A stretch of DNA of 64,000 nt from positions 372,001-436,000 of the forward strand of contig NZ_LRDB01000050.1 in NCBI RefSeq assembly GCF_001592935.1, written 5' to 3'. The DNA is from Roseivirga echinicomitans. Its GTDB lineage: Bacteria > Bacteroidota > Bacteroidia > Cytophagales > Cyclobacteriaceae. Shown piece by piece: positions 55,992-64,000 of the stretch (position 1 is its first letter; each line of letters opens with the position of its first letter). Position numbers and translations under genes: made by a program. The notes under the pieces are model-generated. The model searched no databases, was not told the DNA's origin, and saw only the letters and a program-made list of their open reading frames with translations.

Positions 55992-57026
55992 CTATTTCAC
56001 ATGCGATCTAAAAGTAATTACCGCTGTAGGTTTTCTGGGGTCGTTACTAAAAATGGCTAAGGTTTTTCTTTCATACCCCAGTCGATCGGTGGCATCAAAG
56101 ATAACTTCCATTTCTACGGATTCACCTGATGCTATTGCGGCTCTATTGAGATTATACTGCAAACACGAGCAGTTGCTTTCAATCTTAAGCAGGTCCAAGG
56201 GCTGATTTCCCCTATTGGAAAGAGTTATCGTTACAGACTTTTTAGTATTAGGTGACATTACCTTGAAGTCATGATCTAAATCACTTATTGCTAAATATGG
56301 TGAGTCAGCATTGACCTCAGATGGTTTCTGCTCTAGCGTAAACTGTACTGGAATGGAGAACACCAGTGAATCATTTTTATCCTTTACCTGAACAATCTCC
56401 TTTACGAAGCCAGGGTTAAGCAAAGAATCCGTTTTTAAAACGATGCTCATCTTAGTAAAACTGTTGTGCGGAATTTCTGTGGGTTGAAACTTCACATCAT
56501 AATAAGCCGAAATGTTAGCACCTGATAAATCCAATGACGCTCCCCCAAAGTTGTATAAGATCATTTCAGCATTCAGTTCATCTCCAATAAAGCCAGATTT
56601 AAAATTAACGACTTGATACTTTGACCGAAACGGCCAAAATACATTTCTATATGCCTTGAACACATCGATTACCGGAGCAAGAATTCTACCCTCCACAGCA
56701 TATTCCTTCAGAATAATTTCGGACGAAGCTAAAACCCTCACTCCTATTCTAAACCCACCGACATAACCGTCAGTAGCGATCGTAAATGGGACAGATACAG
56801 TCTGTTTCGGGTTTACTTTAATATTCTCTTTCTCGAGTTTCAACTTTTCATCTCCAGACCAAAAACTAATCGTAACAGTATCTTCAGAAGTATTCTCCCA
56901 CGGAAAGCTAAAGTAGAATGTCCCCACCTCGCCATCAATCACACCAGCTTCAATCACCTCAGGCTTTTGAGCAAAAGCTAAAGTAGGAATGCAAATCAAA
57001 AAAAGGAGGCGGAAGAATTTACTCAT
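55992..57026 (-). CDS. Secreted DUF1573 domain protein
   Basis: The 344-residue product has a signal peptide (FFRLLFLICIPTLAFAQ). It has three or so immunoglobulin-like beta-sandwich modules, the last being DUF1573 (about 240-340) with the conserved NCSCLQYNL and the ending RKTLAIFSNDPRKPTAVITF. DUF1573 proteins are abundant in Bacteroidota envelopes; their role is not known. It converges on the secreted gene at 55205 with four bases between stop codons. Confidence 0.85.
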   Translation of the reverse strand: MSKFFRLLFLICIPTLAFAQKPEVIEAGVIDGEVGTFYFSFPWENTSEDTVTISFWSGDEKLKLEKENIKVNPKQTVSVPFTIATDGYVGGFRIGVRVLASSEIILKEYAVEGRILAPVIDVFKAYRNVFWPFRSKYQVVNFKSGFIGDELNAEMILYNFGGASLDLSGANISAYYDVKFQPTEIPHNSFTKMSIVLKTDSLLNPGFVKEIVQVKDKNDSLVFSIPVQFTLEQKPSEVNADSPYLAISDLDHDFKVMSPNTKKSVTITLSNRGNQPLDLLKIESNCSCLQYNLNRAAIASGESVEMEVIFDATDRLGYERKTLAIFSNDPRKPTAVITFRSHVK

Positions 57027-57070
57027 AAGCTAATGACGACAGGAATGTATTTTTAATATATGTTGAAGAG

Positions 57071-57078
57071 CAAAAATA
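57071..57078 (-). promoter_or_regulatory. -7 promoter element of the DUF1573 gene
   Basis: TATTTTTG on the minus strand matches TAnnTTTG exactly, 44 bases before the ATG. It lies in the divergent spacer with trpS. Confidence 0.45.
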
Positions 57079-57138
57079 ACAAGCCAATGCTTGAATCGAC
57101 CAGTCAATAATCATTTATTTGTGACAAATATTAAATTC

Positions 57139-58107
57139 ATGGCAAGAATACTAACGGGCATACAAAGTTCGGGCAAACCACATTTAGGAAATTTATTGGG
57201 AGCAATTATACCAGCAATCGAATTATCTAAGAATCCTAAAAACGATTCTTTCTTCTTTATCGCTGATTTACACTCGCTTACCACAATTAAAGACCCTCAA
57301 ACAAGAATAGATAATACCAATGCGGTAGCTGCCGCTTGGTTGGCATTTGGTTTTGATACGGACAAAAATACTTTCTACCGCCAATCTAGAATTCCTGAGG
57401 TTTGTGAATTAACCTGGTATTTGAGCTGCCTTACGCCCTACCCGATGTTGGCAAATGCGCATTCATTCAAAGATAAATCTGACCGTCTTTCAGATGTAAA
57501 CGCGGGGCTTTTTACTTATCCGGTATTAATGGCCTGCGATATTTTACTATATGATGCGGCCTATGTCCCTGTTGGTAAAGACCAAAGGCAACACCTTGAA
57601 ATGGCCCGTGATATGGCCAATACTTTTAATAATCAGTACGGAGAAATATTTAAAATTCCAGAAGCCAAGATTAACGAGAAGGTAATGACCGTTCCCGGTA
57701 CAGATGGTCAAAAAATGAGTAAGTCTTACGGAAACACCATTAATATCTTTCAGAGCGACAAAGCGCTTAAGAAAAATATAATGCAGATTATCACGGACAG
57801 TGCTCCATTAGAAGCGCCTAAAAACCCTGATACTGACAATACATTTGCTATTTATTCATTAATTGCTTCTGAAGCTCAAAATCAAGAGATGAGAGCCAAT
57901 TATGAAGGTGGGAATTATGGCTATGGACATGCCAAACTCGCCCTTTACGAACTAATTTTAGAAAAGTATGCCAAGGAAAGAGAAGTATTCAACTACTATA
58001 TGGCCAACCTTGACGAGTTGAATAAAAAGCTTGAAGAAGGTGAAGCAAAAGCACGGGTGATTGCACAAGAAGTGCTAGCAAGGGCCAAGAAAGCAATTGG
58101 TTTTTGA
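57139..58107 (+). CDS. trpS: Tryptophanyl-tRNA synthetase
   Basis: The 322-residue class I synthetase charges tRNA-Trp. The HIGH-type signature appears as SSGKPHLGNLLG near the N terminus and the KMSKS loop is exact in GTDGQKMSKSYGN. DILLYDAAYVPVGKDQRQHLEMARD is the tryptophan/ATP region. The ATG at 57139 gives the family N terminus (MARILTGIQSSG); the in-frame ATG at 57091 would add 16 residues not seen in the family. Confidence 0.95.
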   Translation: MARILTGIQSSGKPHLGNLLGAIIPAIELSKNPKNDSFFFIADLHSLTTIKDPQTRIDNTNAVAAAWLAFGFDTDKNTFYRQSRIPEVCELTWYLSCLTPYPMLANAHSFKDKSDRLSDVNAGLFTYPVLMACDILLYDAAYVPVGKDQRQHLEMARDMANTFNNQYGEIFKIPEAKINEKVMTVPGTDGQKMSKSYGNTINIFQSDKALKKNIMQIITDSAPLEAPKNPDTDNTFAIYSLIASEAQNQEMRANYEGGNYGYGHAKLALYELILEKYAKEREVFNYYMANLDELNKKLEEGEAKARVIAQEVLARAKKAIGF

Positions 58108-58190
58108 ACCAAACGTTAAAAATATTGCTTAATTAAAGACCAAAGCTAACAGCCGACCGTTGTATTAGTTGGTTGAAAAATATAAAGACT

Positions 58191-58733
58191 ATGAAAAAAG
58201 TATTTCTACCCAGCTTAATTTTGTTCACTGCACTTTTCATTGCGGCTTGCAGCGACTCTGGAAATGAACTTTCAGAATTTACAGGAAATGAAATGGAAAT
58301 GGCTTTAATCCCGGGTTCTGTAGAAGGCAACACGACTTCTGGCACTTTAAAAATCAGAGAGAGAAATGACGGGAGAGCACAATTAGAAATCACGTTGAAC
58401 GATGTGATTTCGGGTGCTGAACATCCAGTTCACCTGCATTTTGGTAGCCTTAGCGACAATGGTGATGTAGCCACATATTTAACCACATTGAAAGAAGTAA
58501 ATGGAGTGGGAAAAAGTGTTTCCATTTTGGAGTCACTTGATGACAACACAGTGGTCAATTACAGCAATCTTTTGGGTTTTGATGGTAGCATTAAAATTCA
58601 TTTCGAAACTTCTGGGCCATTGGAAAATGAAATTCTTGGTTCTACAAATATTGGGCTCAATGCTGATCAAAATGAAGCCTACTTAAATGGTACGAAAAGT
58701 ATAACGAGTTGTAATTCCAGCTTCAGTAATTAA
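58191..58733 (+). CDS. CHRD-like lipoprotein
   Basis: The 180-residue product has an SPII signal (FLPSLILFTALFIAAC) and one beta-rich domain with VSGAEHPVHLHFGSLSDNGDVATYL, resembling the CHRD fold that presents His-x-His toward a groove. The domain is shared by secreted bacterial proteins and chordin, but its role in bacteria is not known. Two cysteines lie close to the C terminus. Start at 58191 rather than 58173 to keep the signal intact. Confidence 0.72.
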   Translation: MKKVFLPSLILFTALFIAACSDSGNELSEFTGNEMEMALIPGSVEGNTTSGTLKIRERNDGRAQLEITLNDVISGAEHPVHLHFGSLSDNGDVATYLTTLKEVNGVGKSVSILESLDDNTVVNYSNLLGFDGSIKIHFETSGPLENEILGSTNIGLNADQNEAYLNGTKSITSCNSSFSN

Positions 58734-58854
58734 TATACCACATTATTTCTTGATCTGTATTTTTTTCAACTAGGAAAAACATGAGTCCCGCCTGCTTTAT
58801 CTATCGAAAAAGGCATAAAATTCATTTAATCCCCATTCTATTAAAGCCGCCTGT

Positions 58855-61800
58855 TTATTTAACTATAATTTTGAATGACTTTTTGAAGCTTGAACCGGTT
58901 ACACTTAAAACGTAATGGCCCGCCTGAACATCTTGAGGGATTTCAAATGATGTTTGTTTTGAGAGTTGAATCTTATACTCAATAACACGATGCCCAGCTA
59001 TTGATAAGAGTTGAATAATTGCAGTTTCATCCATAAACTCACCTTCTGGCCTTACATTTATAGTTTGGCCTGCTAATACAGAATTGGGGTATATCAAAAA
59101 ACTTGGCGTTACTAGTTGTTTCCTTTTATAAGATACACTGATTACTTCTGAATAATCAAAGGTTCCGTTAAAATCTGTTTGCTTTAACCGATAGTAAGTT
59201 CTTTCCGAAATAGGAGAATCATCTACCGCTACATAATTATTTATCTCCTCACTTGTGCCCTTCCCCGGTACATATAAAATAGGCTCAAAGTCAATCCCGT
59301 TACTCGAGCGCTCAATGGTGAAATAATCATTATCTAATTCTGATGCTGTTGACCATTGTAATTGTACTTTAGAAGCCTTGACTTCTGCCGTGAAGGATAG
59401 TAGTACAATGGGCAATCGAGTTTGCTCATCATCCATGGCATACATATCTCCAAAACCATCCCCACTGTCTATTGAAACAATATTGGTACTTGGATTTACC
59501 GTTCCTGCATTCTTCCAATCCAATACTGGCCCCATGGTCCCTTCTTTTGTTCTACGAAGGGCAGCAACCATATCAGATTCTGTTCCTACTACGTCTGTTT
59601 CCAAATATTGATATGAGGCACTAAATGTTGGCTCTGAAATGTTGTTTCCGCTTACTGTCCAGTACCTACTTATATAAGCGGTCGCTACGGTATCAGCATC
59701 ATCTCCTCCGGAGGCTTTATTGGGGGCGTTCATTTGAGGATGTATCCCATCAGTGACACTGAAATCTATATACGCTCCCCCAGCTACTGAACCTCCACTT
59801 AATGTAAAATTGGTAATAGGTGAGAAATCGTTATTATCACCGATAGGAATTGAAACAGAAACGCCTGTTGCAGAATATTTTTGTCGCACTGTCCCAGAGC
59901 TATTTACTTGAATATAATTATCATCTCCTCCGCCCGACACACTTGCTCCCACCGCCAAAGTCAACGTATTTGCATCGAGTATTAGATCTCCCATGGTCAG
60001 TGTCAACTGATTATCAATAGTGACATTTCCTGCCAAAAATAAATCCTGTCCAGCCAAACTAGTATTGATTACCACATTATAGTAGTTGTTATTACCATCC
60101 GTTGTTGTTCGCAGTTGCTGATCTCCTGCCCTACTAAAAGTCACTGTATTGCCAGTAGCAGAGGCTGTGAAATTGGTAATATCGAAGTTAGATCCATCCG
60201 AATTATTCCCAGAGTAGTTGAGCGAACCACTTGACCCATTAATGAAAGTGCCCGTGCCTGTAATTCGATCAATAACTGTAAGATTCGCCAAGTTTGTATA
60301 GCTACCAGGAGAATTGATGATAATATCGGACATATCTATTGCTCCACTTCCAGAAATGCTACCACTACTGTTAGTCAAGGTATAATCACAAGAACTTCCG
60401 CTACACCCCACCCATGAGGCTCCGTTGTGCGCAATATCTCCATTAATTGTAAAGCTGGCTGTAGTGGTATTATTCCAAGCCCCACCACTTGCAACCACAA
60501 TGTCATTAAAACTCTTGCCTCCAGAATTACTGTCAAATGTTAAGGTTCCACTAATTGTAGTCGTGCCCGTAGAGGTAAAATCAAGAGAATTTACTGTAAG
60601 TTCTTGGCCCGTAGCAATATCGATATCTCCAGCACTAAAACTGCCAGAGTTAAAATCATTTGTACCTCCATCAAGGTTATAGAGATTATCAACACTTAAA
60701 GTAGCCCCAGAAAGGGTAAGACTACCAGAGTTCACAGTGAGCCCTCCTGAACCATTATTAACATTAACAGTTCCTTGGGTAAGTGTAACATCACCAGTAG
60801 TTATCGTCATGTCGTCTACATCTAAGGTAGAGGAAGTGCCATTGAAGGTCATTAGTCCGCCAGTAATCAAAAAGTCTCCTGTTACGTTAATATCTCCATT
60901 ATTCTGGTCGTAGATTCCATCAGACATTAAAATATCTCCAGATATATTGGCCACCGAACTTGCATTAACTGGCGTAAACTCTCCTCCTTCAATTGATATA
61001 TCTTCTAGAACGGTCAAAGTAGCTGCATTAAGCTCAAGTTTAGTTCCAGTTCCAATGGTTATAGCACCATCAACATTCATAGTGGCATTAATATCGAAAT
61101 TACCAGACTGTAATGTGAAGTCATTAGCAATATCGACTGTACCTCCATTGTATGGAGTTCCTGAAGACTTATTTATAATAAGATTATAATAATCACCCGA
61201 GAGGATTTCATTTGAGCTCCCGGCACTATAGGTTACCGTGTTCACAGCGGGGGATGCATCAAATGTAGAAACACTAAATGGGCCAGAGCCCTGAAGTTCA
61301 AGTGATGCGCCATTTTCATTAGTGAAAGAACCCGAACCTCTTAATTCATCTGTAACGACTACAGTAGCTGAACTAGTAATGTCCGCAGGAGAGTTAATCA
61401 CGATGTCAGAAATAGTAATAGCGTTACTCCCAGAAATACTTCCTGAACTGCTCGTAAACTCATAATCGCAGCCATTCGCTGAACAACCATTAAAAGTACC
61501 ATTATTGGTAAGATTGCCTGTAAAAACAAAGTCTTCACTTCCGGTATTATTCCATGTGCCAGAACCATTAATAACTATGTTTCCGAAGGTTTTATCTCCT
61601 GTACCACTGCTGAAATTAAGGGAACCATTCAAAGTGGTCGTACCTGTGATGGTTACTTTTTGACCAACTATATCAACATCCGCACCAGATGCTACATTAA
61701 AATCACCCGAGACGGAAAGCATTTTAGTTGCACCATTTCCTGTAACCTCAGCCACTCCTCCAGACATGGTTAAATTTCCATTAACCGTTAAGGTTCTATT

Positions 61801-62085
61801 ATTAGTAGCAAAATGTAATCTACCCACAATTGTCAGGTCATCACAGGCCTCATTATTTCTTATATTAATCCGATGGCCGGAAAGAATTGTGACATCATCA
61901 TTAGCATCTGGAACCCCATTGGCATCTGATCCACTCACCAATGTCCAACTTCCTGAATTCTGCCAATTACCACTAGAGGTATTGCTTTCAAATACACCTT
62001 GTGCACAAACTGGGTTGATTGTTACACCCGCAAAAAACAATAGGGAAAAGCAGAGTTTTAATATACGTGATTGTTGGCAAGCCAA
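58855..62085 (-). CDS. Large surface protein with T9SS type A sorting domain
   Basis: The 1076-residue protein has a signal peptide (LKLCFSLLFFAGVTINPVCAQ). A region of short beta-strand repeats (residues ~30-800) is probably a beta-helix (GxxxxNGNLTMSGG, DVTLTQGTVNVNNGSGGL). It contains two longer internal repeats beginning near GSISGS-AI--SDI-INSP. An Ig-like module follows (LLSFTAEVKASKVQLQWSTASELDNDYFTIERSSNG). The last ~75 residues are the T9SS sorting domain (PNSVLAGQTINVRPEG ... GHYVLSVTGSSFKKSFKIIVK). It should be secreted across the outer membrane and may act as an adhesin. No ATG exists before the signal; the first start is TTG 62085 or ATT a few codons earlier. Confidence 0.85.
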   Translation of the reverse strand: MACQQSRILKLCFSLLFFAGVTINPVCAQGVFESNTSSGNWQNSGSWTLVSGSDANGVPDANDDVTILSGHRINIRNNEACDDLTIVGRLHFATNNRTLTVNGNLTMSGGVAEVTGNGATKMLSVSGDFNVASGADVDIVGQKVTITGTTTLNGSLNFSSGTGDKTFGNIVINGSGTWNNTGSEDFVFTGNLTNNGTFNGCSANGCDYEFTSSSGSISGSNAITISDIVINSPADITSSATVVVTDELRGSGSFTNENGASLELQGSGPFSVSTFDASPAVNTVTYSAGSSNEILSGDYYNLIINKSSGTPYNGGTVDIANDFTLQSGNFDINATMNVDGAITIGTGTKLELNAATLTVLEDISIEGGEFTPVNASSVANISGDILMSDGIYDQNNGDINVTGDFLITGGLMTFNGTSSTLDVDDMTITTGDVTLTQGTVNVNNGSGGLTVNSGSLTLSGATLSVDNLYNLDGGTNDFNSGSFSAGDIDIATGQELTVNSLDFTSTGTTTISGTLTFDSNSGGKSFNDIVVASGGAWNNTTTASFTINGDIAHNGASWVGCSGSSCDYTLTNSSGSISGSGAIDMSDIIINSPGSYTNLANLTVIDRITGTGTFINGSSGSLNYSGNNSDGSNFDITNFTASATGNTVTFSRAGDQQLRTTTDGNNNYYNVVINTSLAGQDLFLAGNVTIDNQLTLTMGDLILDANTLTLAVGASVSGGGDDNYIQVNSSGTVRQKYSATGVSVSIPIGDNNDFSPITNFTLSGGSVAGGAYIDFSVTDGIHPQMNAPNKASGGDDADTVATAYISRYWTVSGNNISEPTFSASYQYLETDVVGTESDMVAALRRTKEGTMGPVLDWKNAGTVNPSTNIVSIDSGDGFGDMYAMDDEQTRLPIVLLSFTAEVKASKVQLQWSTASELDNDYFTIERSSNGIDFEPILYVPGKGTSEEINNYVAVDDSPISERTYYRLKQTDFNGTFDYSEVISVSYKRKQLVTPSFLIYPNSVLAGQTINVRPEGEFMDETAIIQLLSIAGHRVIEYKIQLSKQTSFEIPQDVQAGHYVLSVTGSSFKKSFKIIVK

Positions 62086-62325
62086 AAGGCAAATAATGTT
62101 TTATAAGAGGGTTGATTCAAAAAATAAGTTTAATGAAATCAAATATCACCTCAGATTTTCAAGAATAATTAATGCATCAGACAATGAAAATGCATCAACT
62201 AAGTGGACCATTATTAAATACGCACAATAAGGCGCACTTTTTAATTATAGTGTAATTTACTATAAAAAGTGAACTTATCCGATCAATTGCTACTTAAATC
62301 AAGTAACTCGATTACCACCCCCAGT

Positions 62326-64000
62326 CTATTTTATAATAATTTTGAATGACTTTTTGAAGCTTGAACCTGTTACAGTTAAAACGTAATAGCCTGTCTGAAC
62401 ATCTTGAGGAATTTCAAATGATGCTTGATTTGAGAGTTGAAAGTTATATTCAAGAACACGATTCCCACTTATTGAGAATACCTGAATCACTGCAGTTTCA
62501 TCTGTGAACTCACCTTCTGGTCTTATATTTATGGTTTGGCCTGCTAATACCGAATTGGGATATACGGTAAAATTTGGTACTCTTGCTGTTCCCGTTTTAT
62601 AAGAAACGCTTTTCATTTCAGAATAATCAAAGCTTCCATTAAAATCCGTTTGTTTCAAACGATAATAACTTCTACCCGAAATGGGAGTATTATCTACCGC
62701 TACATAATTATTAGTTTCCTCACTAGTCCCCTTCCCTGGTATATATAAAATAGGTTCAAATTCAGCCCCATTGCTTGAACGTTCAATGGTGAAAAAATCA
62801 TTATCTATTTCTGAAGCAGTAGACCATTTTAAGAGAACAGTTGATTTGTATACATCAGCCGTGAAGGATAGCAGCACAATCGGCAATCGAGTCTGCTCAT
62901 CGTCCATGGCATACATATCTCCAAAGCCATCTCCGCTATCCATTGAAACAGTGTTCGTGCTTGGGTTTACGGTGCCTGCATTTTTCCAATCTAGCACTGG
63001 CCCCATTGTCCCTTCTTTTGTTCTACGCAAGGCTGCAACCATATTTGATTCTGTTCCCGTTACATCATCATCTATATATTTATAAGTGGCGCTGAACTCT
63101 GGACCTGTAATACCACTTCCACTCACCGTCCAGTACCTACTGATATAAGCAGTGGCCACAGTATCCGCATCATCTCCGCCAGAGGCCTTATTGGGGGCGT
63201 TCATTTGAGGATGTACTGCATCAGTTACGCTAAAATCTATATACGCCCCCCCACTTACTGAACCTCCACTCAAAGTGAAACTGGTAATGGGTGAATAATT
63301 GTTAACATCCCCGATAGGAAGAAATATTGCCCCACCTGTGCCTGAGTAGTATTTTCTAACCACTCCAGAACTGTTTCGCCTTATGTAATCGGTAGCGCTT
63401 CCTCCTGTAATACTAGCACTTGAACCAAGTTCCAAATTATAGTTATTGAGTAGTGGATCTCCGGCAATAATATTCAAGGTACCATTCACCCTTATATTAC
63501 TCGCCAATTGTAATCGCTGATAATCCCCTGTGCCTGTAAAATTGACTGTAACATTGTAATAACCATTGGTTGTAGCTTTCCATCTTTGACTTGAAGAGGC
63601 GGCTCCGTACACTACGGTATTTCCAGTAGCCGAAGCCGTGAAATTTGAAATAGTGAAATTTGAGCCTCCGCTGTTATCGCCTTGATACCTTAGCGTACCT
63701 GTGGCACCATTAATAAATGTGCCCGTTCCGTTTAATGTTCCACCTACCGTTAAGTCCGTATTATTGGTATAGCTAGCGGGACTATTGATCAAGATATCTC
63801 GAATGGATAGAGCTTCAGAGCCACCTATGGTGCCTGAAGACTTTGTGAGCGAATAAATACTGCTTCCATAACTAGGGTTGGTAAATGATCCATTGTTGGT
63901 TATATCGCCTGAAACAGTAAAATTATTAGGTTGAGTAACTGCCCATGAACCACCAGAGTTTACCAGAATAGAATTAAAGTTTTTAGCACTTCCTGATGAG
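62326..64000 (-). CDS. Paralogous T9SS surface protein, C-terminal part (5' end outside window)
   Basis: The frame is open from the stop at 62326 to base 64000 (558 codons seen), so the protein is cut by the window edge. An internal TTG at 63792 is not its start. It shares with the previous gene the INSPASYTNNTDLTVGGTL-type repeat, long identical stretches (e.g. PQMNAPNKASGGDDADTVATAY, nearly unchanged), the Ig-like module and the T9SS tail ending SSFKKSFKIIIK. The two genes are 240 bases apart on the same strand: a tandem duplication of surface cargo. Confidence 0.85.
   Translation of the reverse strand, partial: SSGSAKNFNSILVNSGGSWAVTQPNNFTVSGDITNNGSFTNPSYGSSIYSLTKSSGTIGGSEALSIRDILINSPASYTNNTDLTVGGTLNGTGTFINGATGTLRYQGDNSGGSNFTISNFTASATGNTVVYGAASSSQRWKATTNGYYNVTVNFTGTGDYQRLQLASNIRVNGTLNIIAGDPLLNNYNLELGSSASITGGSATDYIRRNSSGVVRKYYSGTGGAIFLPIGDVNNYSPITSFTLSGGSVSGGAYIDFSVTDAVHPQMNAPNKASGGDDADTVATAYISRYWTVSGSGITGPEFSATYKYIDDDVTGTESNMVAALRRTKEGTMGPVLDWKNAGTVNPSTNTVSMDSGDGFGDMYAMDDEQTRLPIVLLSFTADVYKSTVLLKWSTASEIDNDFFTIERSSNGAEFEPILYIPGKGTSEETNNYVAVDNTPISGRSYYRLKQTDFNGSFDYSEMKSVSYKTGTARVPNFTVYPNSVLAGQTINIRPEGEFTDETAVIQVFSISGNRVLEYNFQLSNQASFEIPQDVQTGYYVLTVTGSSFKKSFKIIIK

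Noticed and set aside
61766-62230. 154-residue plus-strand frame over the start of the T9SS gene
   Set aside because: Antisense to the signal-peptide and repeat region; the sequence is low-complexity and unlike a protein.
63790-63792. TTG as the start of the last surface protein
   Set aside because: The frame stays open and protein-like (SSGSAKNFNSILVNSGG...) up to base 64000, so the true start lies outside.

Overview
The window looks like the chromosome of a member of the Bacteroidota, most likely a marine Cytophagales-type bacterium. The signs are: tandem surface proteins with C-terminal type IX secretion (T9SS) sorting domains, many SPII lipoproteins and secreted beta-propellers, a split three-gene pnt transhydrogenase, GMC oxidoreductase paired with a gluconate-dehydrogenase-subunit-3 protein, and promoters of the TTG-N17-19-TAnnTTTG type. 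The taxon is inferred from gene content; no rRNA is present.

Layout. 1-4.7 kb: the 3' end of a type I restriction hsdR gene, then (minus strand) pntAA-pntAB-pntB and an MtfA-like metallopeptidase carrying a SEC-C tail. 4.8-8.7 kb: a 1015-residue secreted BNR/sortilin-type propeller and a yceI gene behind a strong palindromic operator. 8.7-10.05 kb: a RAYT (REP-associated Y1 transposase) gene, its hairpin elements, a 228-bp unit in three tandem copies, and a truncated yhcG remnant. 10-16.2 kb: a DUF2130 protein, two DEAD-box helicases, a cold-shock protein with a long leader, and a small lipoprotein. 16.2-20.4 kb: repeat-rich spacers around an S9 peptidase. 20.5-25.7 kb: yebC and a compact leuA-leuC-leuD-leuB operon whose LeuA lacks the feedback domain. 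25.9-34 kb: a TPR-like protein, FnIII lipoprotein, M28 peptidase, arfB, yaaA, and a GMC oxidoreductase/subunit 3/rhodanese operon. 34.2-36.8 kb: a secreted propeller-like protein, then an actin-like ATPase that appears circularly permuted, directly followed by a bactofilin. 36.8-39.6 kb: SSS sugar symporter and galactokinase. 40-45.6 kb: a TetR regulator with a visible promoter and operator, a GNAT enzyme, mnmA, gyrB and a CoA-binding protein. 45.6-55 kb: thioredoxin-TPR protein, Asp/Glu racemase, ECF sigma factor with a membrane partner, a COG2509-type flavoprotein, two tandem propeller lipoproteins and two tandem PPK2 genes. 55-64 kb: a secreted unknown, a DUF1573 protein, trpS, a CHRD-like lipoprotein, and two paralogous T9SS cargo proteins, the second cut by the window end.

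The most unusual item is the actin-like/bactofilin gene pair at 35.2-36.8 kb. The phosphate-1 motif, which opens every ordinary actin-fold ATPase, is missing from the N terminus and sits instead in the last 30 residues. The order is therefore phosphate-2, adenosine, phosphate-1. The RAYT/REP locus and a dispersed palindromic repeat (16.3, 19.7 and 49.1 kb) are the main non-coding structures. No tRNA, rRNA or CRISPR array was recognised.
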